Shown: one piece after another, positions 24,070 to 32,794 of the stretch | Numbering within the stretch: the first letter of the stretch is position 1 | Layout: each line of letters begins with the position of its first letter | Assembly: GCF_025963695.1 (NCBI RefSeq) | Contig: NZ_JAOQAH010000123.1 | Location: 1-40,532, forward strand | DNA length: 40,532 nucleotides | Origin: Segetibacter sp. | GTDB taxonomy: Bacteria > Bacteroidota > Bacteroidia > Chitinophagales > Chitinophagaceae | Direction of reading: 5' to 3' | Made by a program: the position numbers and the translations under genes | The notes under the pieces: generated by a model | What the model saw: the letters and a program-made list of their open reading frames with translations, nothing else | The model's database searches: none | Told to the model about the DNA's origin: nothing

Positions 24070-26829
24070 ATGACAAGATTTTTACTTTTTACAATTTTAG
24101 GCTTAACCATTTCCTTTCCTTCTCTTGCTCAACAGACCAGGACAATAAGCGGTTCTGTAAGTGATACATCGGGTGTTTTCCTTAATGACGTGTATGTAAA
24201 ACTGGTTGCAGAAAAAGATAGCGTCACTACAACTACAAATGCTACCGGAGCCTTTCACTTTACAAAGGTTGCCTTTTCTGACTTTACGATAAGTGTAACA
24301 AGGATAGGTTATCAAACATTTACCAACAGTTATTCCATTACGGCAAAAGACATTAGCACTTTCAACATTGACCCTATAAAACTTACAACACAGCCCAATC
24401 GCCTTACCGATGTAGTGGTGGTTGCCATAAACCCGGTTATAGTTAAAGAAGATACGGTTGAATACAAAGCCAGCGCATTTAAAGTGCGAGAAGGAGCGCC
24501 GGTTGAGGATGTTATAAAAAAACTGCCAGGTGTAACCGTTGACAAAGACGGAAAAGTAACGGCACAAGGCAAGCCTGTTGCCAGAATCAGGGTAAATGGG
24601 AAAGATTATTTTGGCGGCGATGTACAAACTGCCACACAAAACCTGCCTGCGGATATGATTGAAAACATCCAGATTATAGATGACTATGGAGATAGGGCAA
24701 ATGTTACAGGTATTAAAGAGGGCGAACCTGAAAAGATTTTAAATATTACTATTCAAAAAGGTAAGAATAAGGGCAACTTTGGTAATGGAACTTTTGGAGC
24801 GGGAACACAGGGCAGGTACGTAGCACGGCTATCGGTAAACAACTTTAATGAAGACAGGCAGATTTCTATATTAGGATCAGTAAATAACACCAATGCTAAT
24901 ATATTTAATTTCAATGGTGGCGGAAGGGGCGGAGGAGCGCGGGGAGCAAATTTTGGGGGGTCCGAACGTACAATAGGTGGAGATGGTATTAATAATGTAA
25001 GGTCGTTAGGATTAAACTACAGGAATAAATGGGGTAAAAAAATTACATCGTACGGTAGCTACAGTTTTTCGGGAAACAGTAACTTTCTTACAGGCACTTC
25101 CTTTCAGCAAGACTTTAATCCTAAAAATATCAGCACCACCGGGCGCACCAGCACTAATAATACAAATAACAGTAATCACAGGGTTACATGGAACCTGGAG
25201 TATAATATTGATACGGCAAACTTTCTGAAGATATCTCCCTATTTTTCGTACGGCACTTCTAACAATAGCGGCACGAGTATTTCCGAGATTAGCCGTCAGA
25301 AGTATTATACACTGAATAACAGCTTTTACTCTAATCATTCTTCGTCACCAGCTGGGGGTACTGAGTTTTTCTTCAACCATAAATTTAGTAAACGTGGTAG
25401 AAACCTCAGCTTAAACGCTAATGTTGATTACTCGGAACGCGGCCAGGAGAGAAACGCAAATAACAATTATCATGACATTGACTCTACAATGCCCAATTAC
25501 CTGCCAAGGGACAGTAGCAGAATACAGTTCATTGTAAACGAAAGTCGTAATACCTCAACAAATCTGCGCATTTCCTATGCAGAGCCTATCTCAAAATTCA
25601 CTTCTGTAGAGGTAAGTTATAACAGGAATAATTCAAATACTCAAAGCCTGAAAAATGTAGACGATGTCGATCCGCTTTTTGGTGGCAAGACTAGAAACAT
25701 AAAGCAGAGTAATGATTACAAGTACGGTTTTACCACCAATCGTTTTGGCATTAGTCTTCGAACCTTTAAACAGAAATATAACTATGTACTTGGTTTTGTT
25801 GCTCAGCCTACCAACCTTACTGGTAACGATCTTGGGCGTAAAATAACTACCACAAATCGTAACTTCTACATTATACCAAATGCGCGATTTGTTTACAATT
25901 TTGCCCGTAGCAACAACCTGACAATTACTTATGGTGGAGGAAGCCGTGAACCAAACTTTATACAATTACAGCCTATTAGCGACAGTACAAATTTGAGGAA
26001 TATAGTTATTGGCAACCCAAACCTAAGGGCCGAGTTTACCAACAGGCTGGGCGCTCAATACAATAAGGTGGGTATTTTAACAGGCACTTCTTTTTTTGCA
26101 AACCTATCTTTCGACCAATCGCAGAACAGGATAGTTACAGCACGCTTCAACGATCCAAGAGGTACGGGCAGAACAATTACTTATTTAAATACAAACGGCT
26201 TTTACGGCTTTAATGGAAACTTTGCTTATACAAAACCGTTTGCGCAACGCAAGTTTTATGCAACCATTAGTACCTCTGCAAGTTTTGATAACAATATTTC
26301 CTTTACTGATAATTTTAGAAATAATGGTCAGAATTGGGTTATACGTCCTGGTGCCCGTTTTAGACTTGACCTCGAGGATATAATAGACGTCGACATCAAT
26401 TCAAACTATAACATAAACAAAACCGTTACTCAATATATAGATACCTCTATCGCAACGGAGGTTAGATCTTTGACGTTTGGATTAAACGGGAAAAATTACT
26501 TCTTCAAGAATTGGACGATAGGGTATGACCTTACCAAGATCATCAACACCGGTTATTTAAACACTAAAAATTCCAATCCAACTTTGCTAAACATGTTTGC
26601 AGAGCGCAGGTTCCTGAAGAATAACAAAGCAACTATTCGCTTACAAGCCTTTGATCTTTTTAACCAAAATACGGGTATATCAAGAGATGTAAATGGAACC
26701 ACTGTTACTGACGTACAAAACAACCGACTGGGTAGATACGTGCTTTTGACTTTCAACCTCAGGCTGCAAAAATTTTCAGGAAAGGCCTTGCAGCGTTACC
26801 AGGAGAGCAGGGGCGGTAACAATCGTTAA
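24070..26829 (+). CDS. Outer membrane beta-barrel protein with carboxypeptidase-regulatory-like domain
   Basis: The product has 919 residues with a signal peptide (1-20, ending SLAQ). Residues about 23-110 form a CarboxypepD_reg-like Ig domain (TISGSVSDTSGVFLNDVYVK). A plug-like region follows, with APVEDVIKKLPGVTVDKDG and RIRVNGKDYFGGDV. A Gly-rich loop (GGGRGGGARGANFGG) precedes a long Asn/Thr/Tyr-rich beta-barrel of the OMP_b-brl type. The overall order resembles TonB-dependent receptors, but family members are usually annotated only as outer membrane beta-barrel proteins. It may export or take up an unknown substrate. No SusD partner is adjacent. It ends 109 bp before a small terminator. 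Confidence 0.88.
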   Translation: MTRFLLFTILGLTISFPSLAQQTRTISGSVSDTSGVFLNDVYVKLVAEKDSVTTTTNATGAFHFTKVAFSDFTISVTRIGYQTFTNSYSITAKDISTFNIDPIKLTTQPNRLTDVVVVAINPVIVKEDTVEYKASAFKVREGAPVEDVIKKLPGVTVDKDGKVTAQGKPVARIRVNGKDYFGGDVQTATQNLPADMIENIQIIDDYGDRANVTGIKEGEPEKILNITIQKGKNKGNFGNGTFGAGTQGRYVARLSVNNFNEDRQISILGSVNNTNANIFNFNGGGRGGGARGANFGGSERTIGGDGINNVRSLGLNYRNKWGKKITSYGSYSFSGNSNFLTGTSFQQDFNPKNISTTGRTSTNNTNNSNHRVTWNLEYNIDTANFLKISPYFSYGTSNNSGTSISEISRQKYYTLNNSFYSNHSSSPAGGTEFFFNHKFSKRGRNLSLNANVDYSERGQERNANNNYHDIDSTMPNYLPRDSSRIQFIVNESRNTSTNLRISYAEPISKFTSVEVSYNRNNSNTQSLKNVDDVDPLFGGKTRNIKQSNDYKYGFTTNRFGISLRTFKQKYNYVLGFVAQPTNLTGNDLGRKITTTNRNFYIIPNARFVYNFARSNNLTITYGGGSREPNFIQLQPISDSTNLRNIVIGNPNLRAEFTNRLGAQYNKVGILTGTSFFANLSFDQSQNRIVTARFNDPRGTGRTITYLNTNGFYGFNGNFAYTKPFAQRKFYATISTSASFDNNISFTDNFRNNGQNWVIRPGARFRLDLEDIIDVDINSNYNINKTVTQYIDTSIATEVRSLTFGLNGKNYFFKNWTIGYDLTKIINTGYLNTKNSNPTLLNMFAERRFLKNNKATIRLQAFDLFNQNTGISRDVNGTTVTDVQNNRLGRYVLLTFNLRLQKFSGKALQRYQESRGGNNR

Positions 26830-26909
26830 CCAAATGAGCTTCCAAATTTCATTAACACATATAACAGGTTGAAGAATATTTTTGATACCAGCCGATCTTT
26901 TTATAGCCA

Positions 26910-26930
26910 CATCGTTGCTACGCTCAGTTT
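26910..26930 (+). repeat. Dispersed intergenic element, copy 8 (divergent)
   Basis: CATCG plus TTGCTACGCTCAGTTT (26915-26930). It is closest to the CCGTTT-tailed copies and has one mismatch in the palindromic core. Confidence 0.55.
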
Positions 26931-26938
26931 AAATTCAG

Positions 26939-26957
26939 AAAAGACAGCGTCTTTTTT
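26939..26957 (+). terminator. Weak terminator after the beta-barrel gene
   Basis: AAAAGAC and GTCTTTT form a 7-bp stem with a 3-nt loop followed by T residues, directly after element copy 8. Confidence 0.45.
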
Positions 26958-27042
26958 CAGTGTTTGTTGTTCAAAATGTCTTTGCAGCAATTGTGGTTAA
27001 AACAGAAGAATAATTAGTAGGTGGGTGTTGGGGCAGAGCTAT

Positions 27043-27077
27043 AAAAAAAATGGCTCCTCCGTAGAAACGGAGCAGCC
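27043..27077 (-). terminator. Strong minus-strand terminator without an adjacent gene
   Basis: An 11-bp stem with one mismatch (27052-27062 with 27067-27077) has a 4-nt loop. On the minus strand it is followed by eight T residues (A-tract 27043-27050). The nearest minus-strand gene, mgtE, ends 546 bp away. Confidence 0.75.
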
Positions 27078-27418
27078 TCTAACGATTGCTTGCCATATGA
27101 AAATCTTAAATATTGTATCTATCAGCTAAAAAGCTTACTAAAAATCTTATTCCTGTAATAACCTTCGATCATTTATTAAATGATATTTTGTTATTATTCT
27201 TCAAAAGTAAAGCCTTCTATCAATCGTTCTTGTCTAATAATTGCTCATTTAATTATGGCTAATTACTTCCAAATCTTTTAAAACCCTTGCTGGTAGTGTA
27301 TTTTATACACATTGCTTTATTATGGCCAAGCTTAAAAAAACCTTTAAAATCTTAGGTAATTAGCTAACATTCGTACCGGTTTTACGGTTACATCTTCTAT
27401 TTGCCGCTTAATTACTGT

Positions 27419-27465
27419 GTGCATTTAAATTGTAGCTGTTGGTCAGCAACACTATTTAAATGCAC
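27419..27465. repeat. 12-bp perfect inverted repeat with inner hairpin
   Basis: GTGCATTTAAAT (27419-27430) and ATTTAAATGCAC (27454-27465) pair perfectly. Inside, TGTTG and CAACA form a 5-bp hairpin around GTCAG. The whole could fold as one long RNA stem or a cruciform. Confidence 0.75.
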
Positions 27466-27547
27466 GCCGTTGTGGGCCGCCGCCCATTATTTTATTCATC
27501 TGCCACAATTAAGGGTGCGCGCTAATTAAGCCGAATAAAGATTTGCA

Positions 27548-27571
27548 GTAAAAGTGTGTGACACAACGATG
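27548..27571 (-). repeat. Dispersed intergenic element, copy 9
   Basis: On the minus strand CATCG plus TTGTGTCACACACTTTTAC (27566 down to 27548), with core TGTG-T-CACA. It lies 52 bp past the mgtE stop codon. Confidence 0.75.
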
Positions 27572-27622
27572 TTGAGGATTTTTTGAATGCTTGTCTAAAA
27601 AAAGAATTACAACACATTGTTG

Positions 27623-29014
27623 TTATAATAACAGTCCCTTAAGAAACATGTAAGCAAAACTGAAATAAATAATCAGGCCGGTAACGTCAACAAGGGTAGC
27701 GACAAAAGGTGCAGAAGAAACCGCCGGATCAAAGCCCAGTTTCTTCAAAAGCATGGGAAGCATCGATCCACTCAGTGTTCCCCACAAAACAACTCCGACC
27801 AGTGATGAGCCAACGGTAAAAGCTATGGGAGCCCAATGTTCTCCATAAATCGGAATAAACTGTTGCCATATAGAAATTCTTATGAAACCAATTATTCCTA
27901 ATACAGCCCCAAGCATTATCCCACTTAACAGCTCACGTCTTAATACGCGCCACCATTTCTCAACAGTTATTTCGCCTACAGCCATTGCCTGTATAATAAG
28001 TGTTGATGCCTGCGAGCCGCTGTTGCCGCCGCTTGATATAATTAAAGGGATAAAAAGTGCAAGCACCGTTGCTTTTGCTATTTCATCTTCAAAATAACGC
28101 ATTACAGTAGCGGTAAGCATCTCGCCGATAAACAATACAACCAGCCACCCTACTCTTTTTCTAAAAAGTTTTAGCAACGGCATTTCAAGGTAAGGTTCAT
28201 CAAGTGCTTCGGTACCTCCCATTTTTTGCATGTCTTCGCTAAACTCTTCCGTTGCTACCCAAAGAATATCGTCGATGGTAATAATACCGAGTAAAACGTT
28301 GTTATCGTCAACCACGGGAAGTGCATAGCGATTGTTCATTTTGAAGATCTGGTTGGCGTGCTCCTGATCGTCGTTCGCATTTAACGCAATTACTCTTTCA
28401 TCCATCAATTCGTTCACCTGGGTGTCGGGAGCTGCCAGTATAAATTCCTTTATCCTCAAGTCATCCATCAACTGCCCCTGGTCATTAATTACATAAATAA
28501 CATCTATCGTTTCTGTGTTTTTGGCAAATTTTCTGATGATCTGAAAAACCTCCTCAACGGTATTATGTTCGTACACATATACATAATCGGGAGTCATCAA
28601 CCGGCCAACGCTATCTTCGGGATAACCGAGCAGCGAAAGCGTAATGAGCCTTTCTTCGGGATCGAGCAATTTTATTAAATCTCTTAAAACCTCTTTTGGA
28701 AGGTCCTCCAAAAAGTCGGTGCGGTCATCGGCCTGCAGCTCGTTTAGTAACTCGGCAGTTTTGAAGGATGGAAGCTGTGAAACAATACTTTTTTGGGTAG
28801 GGAAATCTAAAATTTTAAAGGTGCTGGCAGCACGATGTATGGATAAGTTAGCAATGATCTGAGATTCGTAGTCAGGATTTTCATTTATAAGGTCGGCGAC
28901 GTCTGCTATATTCTGATCATCTAAAAACTCGCGAATGGCAAGTTTGTCTTCAGTTGTTATCAATTGTTCGAACTGTTCTTGTATGCTTTGCTCTTCAATA
29001 TTCTCCATAGCCAT
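27623..29014 (-). CDS. mgtE: Magnesium transporter MgtE
   Basis: The product has 463 residues, the normal family length. The cytosolic N domain (about 20-135) is helical and acidic. Two CBS domains (about 140-265) begin at RLMTPDYVYV and include NRYALPVVDDNNVLLGIITIDD. Five transmembrane helices follow (about 285-463). The pore-helix signature ISSGGNSGSQAS is at about 326-337, and the Asp of DVTGLIIYF near the end corresponds to the ion-selecting acidic residue. MgtE is a homodimeric Mg2+ channel gated by intracellular Mg2+ through the N and CBS domains. No Mg2+ riboswitch is evident in the 80-bp divergent gap shared with the SET gene. Confidence 0.95.
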   Translation of the reverse strand: MAMENIEEQSIQEQFEQLITTEDKLAIREFLDDQNIADVADLINENPDYESQIIANLSIHRAASTFKILDFPTQKSIVSQLPSFKTAELLNELQADDRTDFLEDLPKEVLRDLIKLLDPEERLITLSLLGYPEDSVGRLMTPDYVYVYEHNTVEEVFQIIRKFAKNTETIDVIYVINDQGQLMDDLRIKEFILAAPDTQVNELMDERVIALNANDDQEHANQIFKMNNRYALPVVDDNNVLLGIITIDDILWVATEEFSEDMQKMGGTEALDEPYLEMPLLKLFRKRVGWLVVLFIGEMLTATVMRYFEDEIAKATVLALFIPLIISSGGNSGSQASTLIIQAMAVGEITVEKWWRVLRRELLSGIMLGAVLGIIGFIRISIWQQFIPIYGEHWAPIAFTVGSSLVGVVLWGTLSGSMLPMLLKKLGFDPAVSSAPFVATLVDVTGLIIYFSFAYMFLKGLLL

Positions 29015-29094
29015 GGCTGCAAATTAAGTATTTTGGCAGCTCAATTTTTATTACTGTCTTTCAATTTATATAACTTAGCCCGCAAGAAATCAAT

Positions 29095-29478
29095 ATGCTT
29101 CTACCCAACCTTGTTATTGCACCTTCCCAAAGTCGTGGAAGAGGGGTTTTTACAACTAAAAATATTCCTGCAAATACAGTTATCGAAATTTCTCCTATTA
29201 TAGAATTGTCTCCTAAGGAGAGAAAGCAGATTGAGGGTACCAAGTTGTTTCACTACATTTTCGAGTGGGGTAAAAGCAAGCGTAAAGCTGCAGTAGCACT
29301 TGGTTACGTGTCAATGTACAATCACTCTTTTCAGCCAAACTGCGAATATGAAATGGACTATGAGAGTGGCAACATGACTGTGCGAACTATAAAACCAGTA
29401 AGAAAAGGCGAAGAGCTTTGTTTTAGTTACAATGGAGATCCAAATGACCAGTCGCCCCTATGGTTTAAAACGGTATAA
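29095..29478 (+). CDS. Small SET-domain protein (putative lysine methyltransferase)
   Basis: The product has 127 residues and is nearly all SET domain. GRGVFTTKNIPANTVIEIS is the N-terminal SET strand pair. YNHSFQPNCEYEMD corresponds to the NHS-xxPN S-adenosylmethionine/pseudoknot motif. GEELCFSYNG matches the GEEL-x-x-x-Y catalytic Tyr block. SET enzymes methylate lysine side chains of proteins; in bacteria the targets are mostly unknown. The minimal size without pre- or post-SET domains is normal for bacterial forms. It is divergent from mgtE. Confidence 0.85.
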   Translation: MLLPNLVIAPSQSRGRGVFTTKNIPANTVIEISPIIELSPKERKQIEGTKLFHYIFEWGKSKRKAAVALGYVSMYNHSFQPNCEYEMDYESGNMTVRTIKPVRKGEELCFSYNGDPNDQSPLWFKTV

Positions 29479-29529
29479 ATGAGTTGATAGTTGCGAGTTT
29501 TGAACCCAAAATCAAGATTAATTTTCTGA

Positions 29530-29912
29530 TCACAGATGCTTCATTACTTCTCTCTGGTTAAGGGGGCGAGATGGTGTTGGCCTGGCAAACATCTTACCCA
29601 TTCCAAATTTGTTCTTGCATATTCACTTAAAACCCACCCAATTGCTTTTTGTATAAAGCATTTTTTCGGCGAAGCGGGATGTGAAATATAGCTGGAGAGT
29701 AATGTGTTATCGGTGTATTTCTTATAGCTTTTTTGAAACAACAAACTGCTTCTTTGGAGGCACATATTTTCTGAGGTATTCCATCTGCCGGTTATACTTC
29801 TAATAAATTCTGAAAACATTTTAAAATAACTGCCCGAGCAGTCAGAAACTAATGTGTCAACTGTATCCCACCAACTTTTAGTAATAGTCAGGTAGTGAAT
29901 AGACACATGTTT
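29530..29912 (-). pseudogene. Broken AlkD-like DNA alkylation repair gene
   Basis: The minus strand encodes the C-terminal half of an AlkD-type HEAT-repeat DNA glycosylase: ITKSWWDTVDTLVSD, LQRSSLLFQKSYKKYTDNTLL and FIQKAIGWVLSEYARTNLEW. The first half (about 100 residues) is missing: an in-frame stop at 29913-29915 lies two codons before the only possible GTG start at 29906. At the 3' end the frame stops at 29544, while a shifted frame continues with QREVMKHL and a stop at 29530, the expected family ending. So it has a 5' deletion and a frameshift. AlkD excises N3- and N7-alkylpurines; this copy should be inactive. Confidence 0.75.
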
Positions 29913-29952
29913 TCATTTTTGGGGTAGCAAGCATTCAATTTCAATATAACAG

Positions 29953-29970
29953 TGTTGCGACGCTCCGTTT
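29953..29970 (+). repeat. Dispersed intergenic element, copy 10 (CCGTTT tail)
   Basis: TTGCGACGCTCCGTTT at 29955-29970 is identical over 16 bases to copy 5. It lies near where the missing 5' half of the alkD-like pseudogene would be. Confidence 0.65.
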
Positions 29971-30073
29971 TAAATTTTTGTTCTTTGTTCTACTATTCTT
30001 ACGTGTGTAACTAAGTTGTTTTTAGATAACGATAAAAGAAGGTTTTAATATAAATAACGGCAATTACGTGCAA

Positions 30074-30112
30074 ACAAAAGAGGTTGCCATACGGCAACCT
30101 CTTTTGTTAAAA
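30074..30112. terminator. Terminator of the aconitase gene
   Basis: A 15-bp perfect stem (30074-30088 with 30093-30107) with a 4-nt loop carries A- and T-rich edges. It lies 18 bp past the aconitase stop on the minus strand. Confidence 0.88.
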
Positions 30113-30125
30113 AAAATTATTGTTG

Positions 30126-32405
30126 CTATGCTTGAGCAGCAGCCAAAGCATTTTTGCGAATAATATTTAGTGCGGCACCGGCCTTAAACCATTCGATCTG
30201 TTGTTCGTTGTATGTATGGTTTACAATAATGCTTTCAGAAGTTCCATCAGCATGATGCAATACAAGCGTTAAAGGCGTACCAGGTTCAAAGTGGTTCAAT
30301 CCTTCTATATCAATTGTATCATCTTCCAGAATTTTTTCATAGTCTTCCTTATGAGCAAAAGTTAAGGCTAACATACCTTGCTTCTTCAGGTTTGTTTCGT
30401 GAATACGGGCGAAAGATTTTACCAGAATGGCACGTACACCTAAATGTCGTGGTTCCATAGCAGCATGCTCTCTTGAAGAACCTTCACCATAGTTCTCGTC
30501 ACCTACCACAATGCTTCCTAAACCTGCAGCCTTATAAGCCCGCGCTGTTGCAGGAACAGGTCCGTATTCTCCTGTCAACTGGTTCTTTACTTTATCAGTG
30601 CTGTCATTAAAAAAGTTTAATGCACCAATCAGCATATTGTTTGAAATGTTATCGAGATGGCCGCGAAACTTTAACCACGGACCTGCCATAGAGATATGGT
30701 CAGTTGTACATTTTCCACGAGCTTTTATCAAAAGGCGTAAACCTTTGATGTCTGTTCCTTCCCATGCTGCAAATGGTTCTAGTAACTGAAGGCGCTGAGA
30801 TTCGGGGCTAACTAAAATGTGAACTTGGCTTGGGTCCTCCGCCGGCGCCTGGTAACCTGAGTCTTCTACAGAAAAACCCTTAGGAGGTAACTCGTATCCT
30901 TTAGGTTCGTCTAACTTAACCTGCTCTCCGTCTTCGTTTAATAAAGTATCCGTTAGTGGGTTAAAAGTAAGATCACCGGCGAGTGCAAAAGCGGTAACAA
31001 TTTCCGGAGAGGCAACAAAGGCATGTGTGCCCGGAAAGCTATCATTACGCTTTGCAAAGTTTCGGTTAAAGGAAGTTATGATAGAGTTTTTACGGGTAGG
31101 GTCATCAATATGACGAGCCCACTGACCGATACATGGCCCGCACGCATTAGCTAATACAAGTCCACCCATACTGTCATATGCTTTTAACCAGCCATCTTTT
31201 TCTACAGTATATCTTACCAGCTCACTGCCTGGAGAAATCGTAAACTCAGCTTTTGCTTTAAGGTTTTTGTCTACAGCCTGTTGAGCTATTGATGCTGACC
31301 TGCTAATATCTTCATAGGAGCTGTTAGTGCAAGATCCAATTAAAGCAACTTCCAGCTTTTCAGGCCAGTTGTTCGCTCTTACTGCCTCTGCAAAACGGCT
31401 GATAGGCCATGCCAAATCAGGTGTATAGGGTCCGTTTACATGCGGCTCCAGTTCATTTAAATCTATTTCTATTACCTCGTCATAGTATTTTTTAGGAGCA
31501 GCAATAACCTGCGGATCAGCACGAAGATGTTCTTTTATACCATCGGCCAGTTCGGCAATATCGGCCCTGTCTGTCGATTTCAGGTATGCGCTCATTCTGT
31601 CATCATATCCAAAAATTGAACAGGTAGCACCTACTTCAGCACCCATATTGCAAATAGTTGCTTTACCTGTTGCACTTATAGCGTCAGCACCTTCACCAAA
31701 ATACTCAACGATGGCACCTGTTCCACCTTTAACGGTAAGAATACCCGCAACTTTGAGAATAATATCTTTAGGAGCGGTCCAGCCACTCATCTTACCGGTA
31801 AGTTTAACGCCAATTAGTTTTGGCCATTTAAGCTCCCAGGCCAGTCCTGCCATTACATCGCTCGCATCTGCACCACCTACCCCAATCGCCACCATTCCCA
31901 GTCCACCAGCATTAGGCGTGTGACTGTCCGTACCAATCATCATTCCACCCGGGAAGGCATAATTTTCTAAAACTACCTGGTGAATAATACCTGCACCCGG
32001 CTTCCAGAAACCCAGGCCGTATTTATTACAAACCGAGGCTAAAAATTCGTATACTTCTCTATTTGTGTTTAATGCTGTATGTAAGTCTTCGGCTGCTCCT
32101 GTCTTCGCCTGTATCAGGTGATCGCAGTGAACAGTACTTGGCACAGCGACCTGGGGACGGCCTGCCTGCATAAATTGCAATAATGCCATCTGGGCCGTTG
32201 CATCCTGCATGGCAACACGGTCGGGAGCAAAATCTACATAGTGTACCCCACGCTCAAAATTTTCCAGCTTCATATCCGTATGCAAATGTGCAAAGAGTAT
32301 TTTTTCTGCAAGGGTTAGTGGTCTGCCAACCGCAGTGCGGGCTGCTTCAATTTTGCCGGGCAGTTCTTCGTAGACTTTTCTTATCATTTCTATGTCAAAT
32401 GCCAT
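30126..32405 (-). CDS. Aconitate hydratase, mitochondrial type
   Basis: Aconitase interconverts citrate and isocitrate in the TCA cycle using a [4Fe-4S] cluster. The length of 759 residues and the motif order match the mitochondrial-type enzyme rather than the longer AcnA/IRP type. The cluster ligands are C359 in IGSCTNSSYED and C422/C425 in NACGPCIGQWA, one residue off the mammalian mitochondrial numbering. Other conserved parts are MIGTDSHTPNAGGLGM near 155-171 and the swivel-domain GEGSSREHAAMEPR. It is a single gene with its own terminator. A possible -7 box lies upstream. Confidence 0.96.
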   Translation of the reverse strand: MAFDIEMIRKVYEELPGKIEAARTAVGRPLTLAEKILFAHLHTDMKLENFERGVHYVDFAPDRVAMQDATAQMALLQFMQAGRPQVAVPSTVHCDHLIQAKTGAAEDLHTALNTNREVYEFLASVCNKYGLGFWKPGAGIIHQVVLENYAFPGGMMIGTDSHTPNAGGLGMVAIGVGGADASDVMAGLAWELKWPKLIGVKLTGKMSGWTAPKDIILKVAGILTVKGGTGAIVEYFGEGADAISATGKATICNMGAEVGATCSIFGYDDRMSAYLKSTDRADIAELADGIKEHLRADPQVIAAPKKYYDEVIEIDLNELEPHVNGPYTPDLAWPISRFAEAVRANNWPEKLEVALIGSCTNSSYEDISRSASIAQQAVDKNLKAKAEFTISPGSELVRYTVEKDGWLKAYDSMGGLVLANACGPCIGQWARHIDDPTRKNSIITSFNRNFAKRNDSFPGTHAFVASPEIVTAFALAGDLTFNPLTDTLLNEDGEQVKLDEPKGYELPPKGFSVEDSGYQAPAEDPSQVHILVSPESQRLQLLEPFAAWEGTDIKGLRLLIKARGKCTTDHISMAGPWLKFRGHLDNISNNMLIGALNFFNDSTDKVKNQLTGEYGPVPATARAYKAAGLGSIVVGDENYGEGSSREHAAMEPRHLGVRAILVKSFARIHETNLKKQGMLALTFAHKEDYEKILEDDTIDIEGLNHFEPGTPLTLVLHHADGTSESIIVNHTYNEQQIEWFKAGAALNIIRKNALAAAQA

Positions 32406-32443
32406 GTCTAAAGATGATTTTAAGGTGTGAGAAAAAAGTTTAG

Positions 32444-32451
32444 CAAAATTA
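32444..32451 (-). promoter_or_regulatory. Possible -7 box for aconitase
   Basis: On the minus strand TAATTTTG fits TAnnTTTG, 38 bp before the start codon. A TTG 15 bp further upstream is closer than the usual -33 spacing. Confidence 0.35.
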
Positions 32452-32557
32452 CGTCAAAACAGTTCTCAAGCGAAATAGATTTCTGTCTCCAATGATTATT
32501 AATTTCTTTAATTTGCATAGCAGTTTCGCAGATGGCAACCCATTAAAAAGTCATGTT

Positions 32558-32779
32558 ATGAAAAGTGTAAGAGAAATAATAGAGTTACATGCTTTTGGTG
32601 TTTGTTCAGCAATAGGAGAGAAGATGGGAATTGCATCTACAAGAATTCGCATGTGGTTTATTTATATCTCATTTCTAACTTTTGGCTCCCCTTTAATTAT
32701 ATACATGGTTCTTGCGTTTTGGATTAATATCAAAAATTATATTTACTCCGCCAAAAGAAATCCTTTACGTTATTTGTAG
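32558..32779 (+). CDS. PspC-domain small membrane protein
   Basis: From ATG 32558 it is 73 residues. FGVCSAIGEKMGIASTRIR followed by one hydrophobic helix with FLTFGSPLIIYMVLAFWI matches the PspC pattern (GVCaGlAeyfgid...R followed by a membrane helix). PspC proteins belong to envelope-stress responses. This one is minimal and lacks the long C-terminal domains. An upstream ATG at 32492 would add 22 residues that do not belong to the domain. The stop is only 15 bp before the first AraC gene, so both are probably co-transcribed. Confidence 0.78.
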   Translation: MKSVREIIELHAFGVCSAIGEKMGIASTRIRMWFIYISFLTFGSPLIIYMVLAFWINIKNYIYSAKRNPLRYL

Positions 32780-32794
32780 TAAAAATTAGCTGCG

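Larger units (their letters stand above)
26830..27622. other. 793-bp non-coding region, possible RNA locus
   Basis: This is the longest gap in the window. It holds two dispersed elements (26910-26930 and 27548-27571), a weak plus-strand terminator, a strong minus-strand terminator at 27043-27077, small hairpins (27168-27184, 27297-27310) and a 12-bp perfect inverted repeat (27419-27465). No protein-like frame is present. It does not look like RNase P RNA or tmRNA by their conserved sequences. Confidence 0.55.

Noticed and set aside
26830..27622. RNase P RNA, tmRNA or SRP RNA in the long gap
   Set aside because: I could not find their conserved sequence blocks; only generic stems are present.
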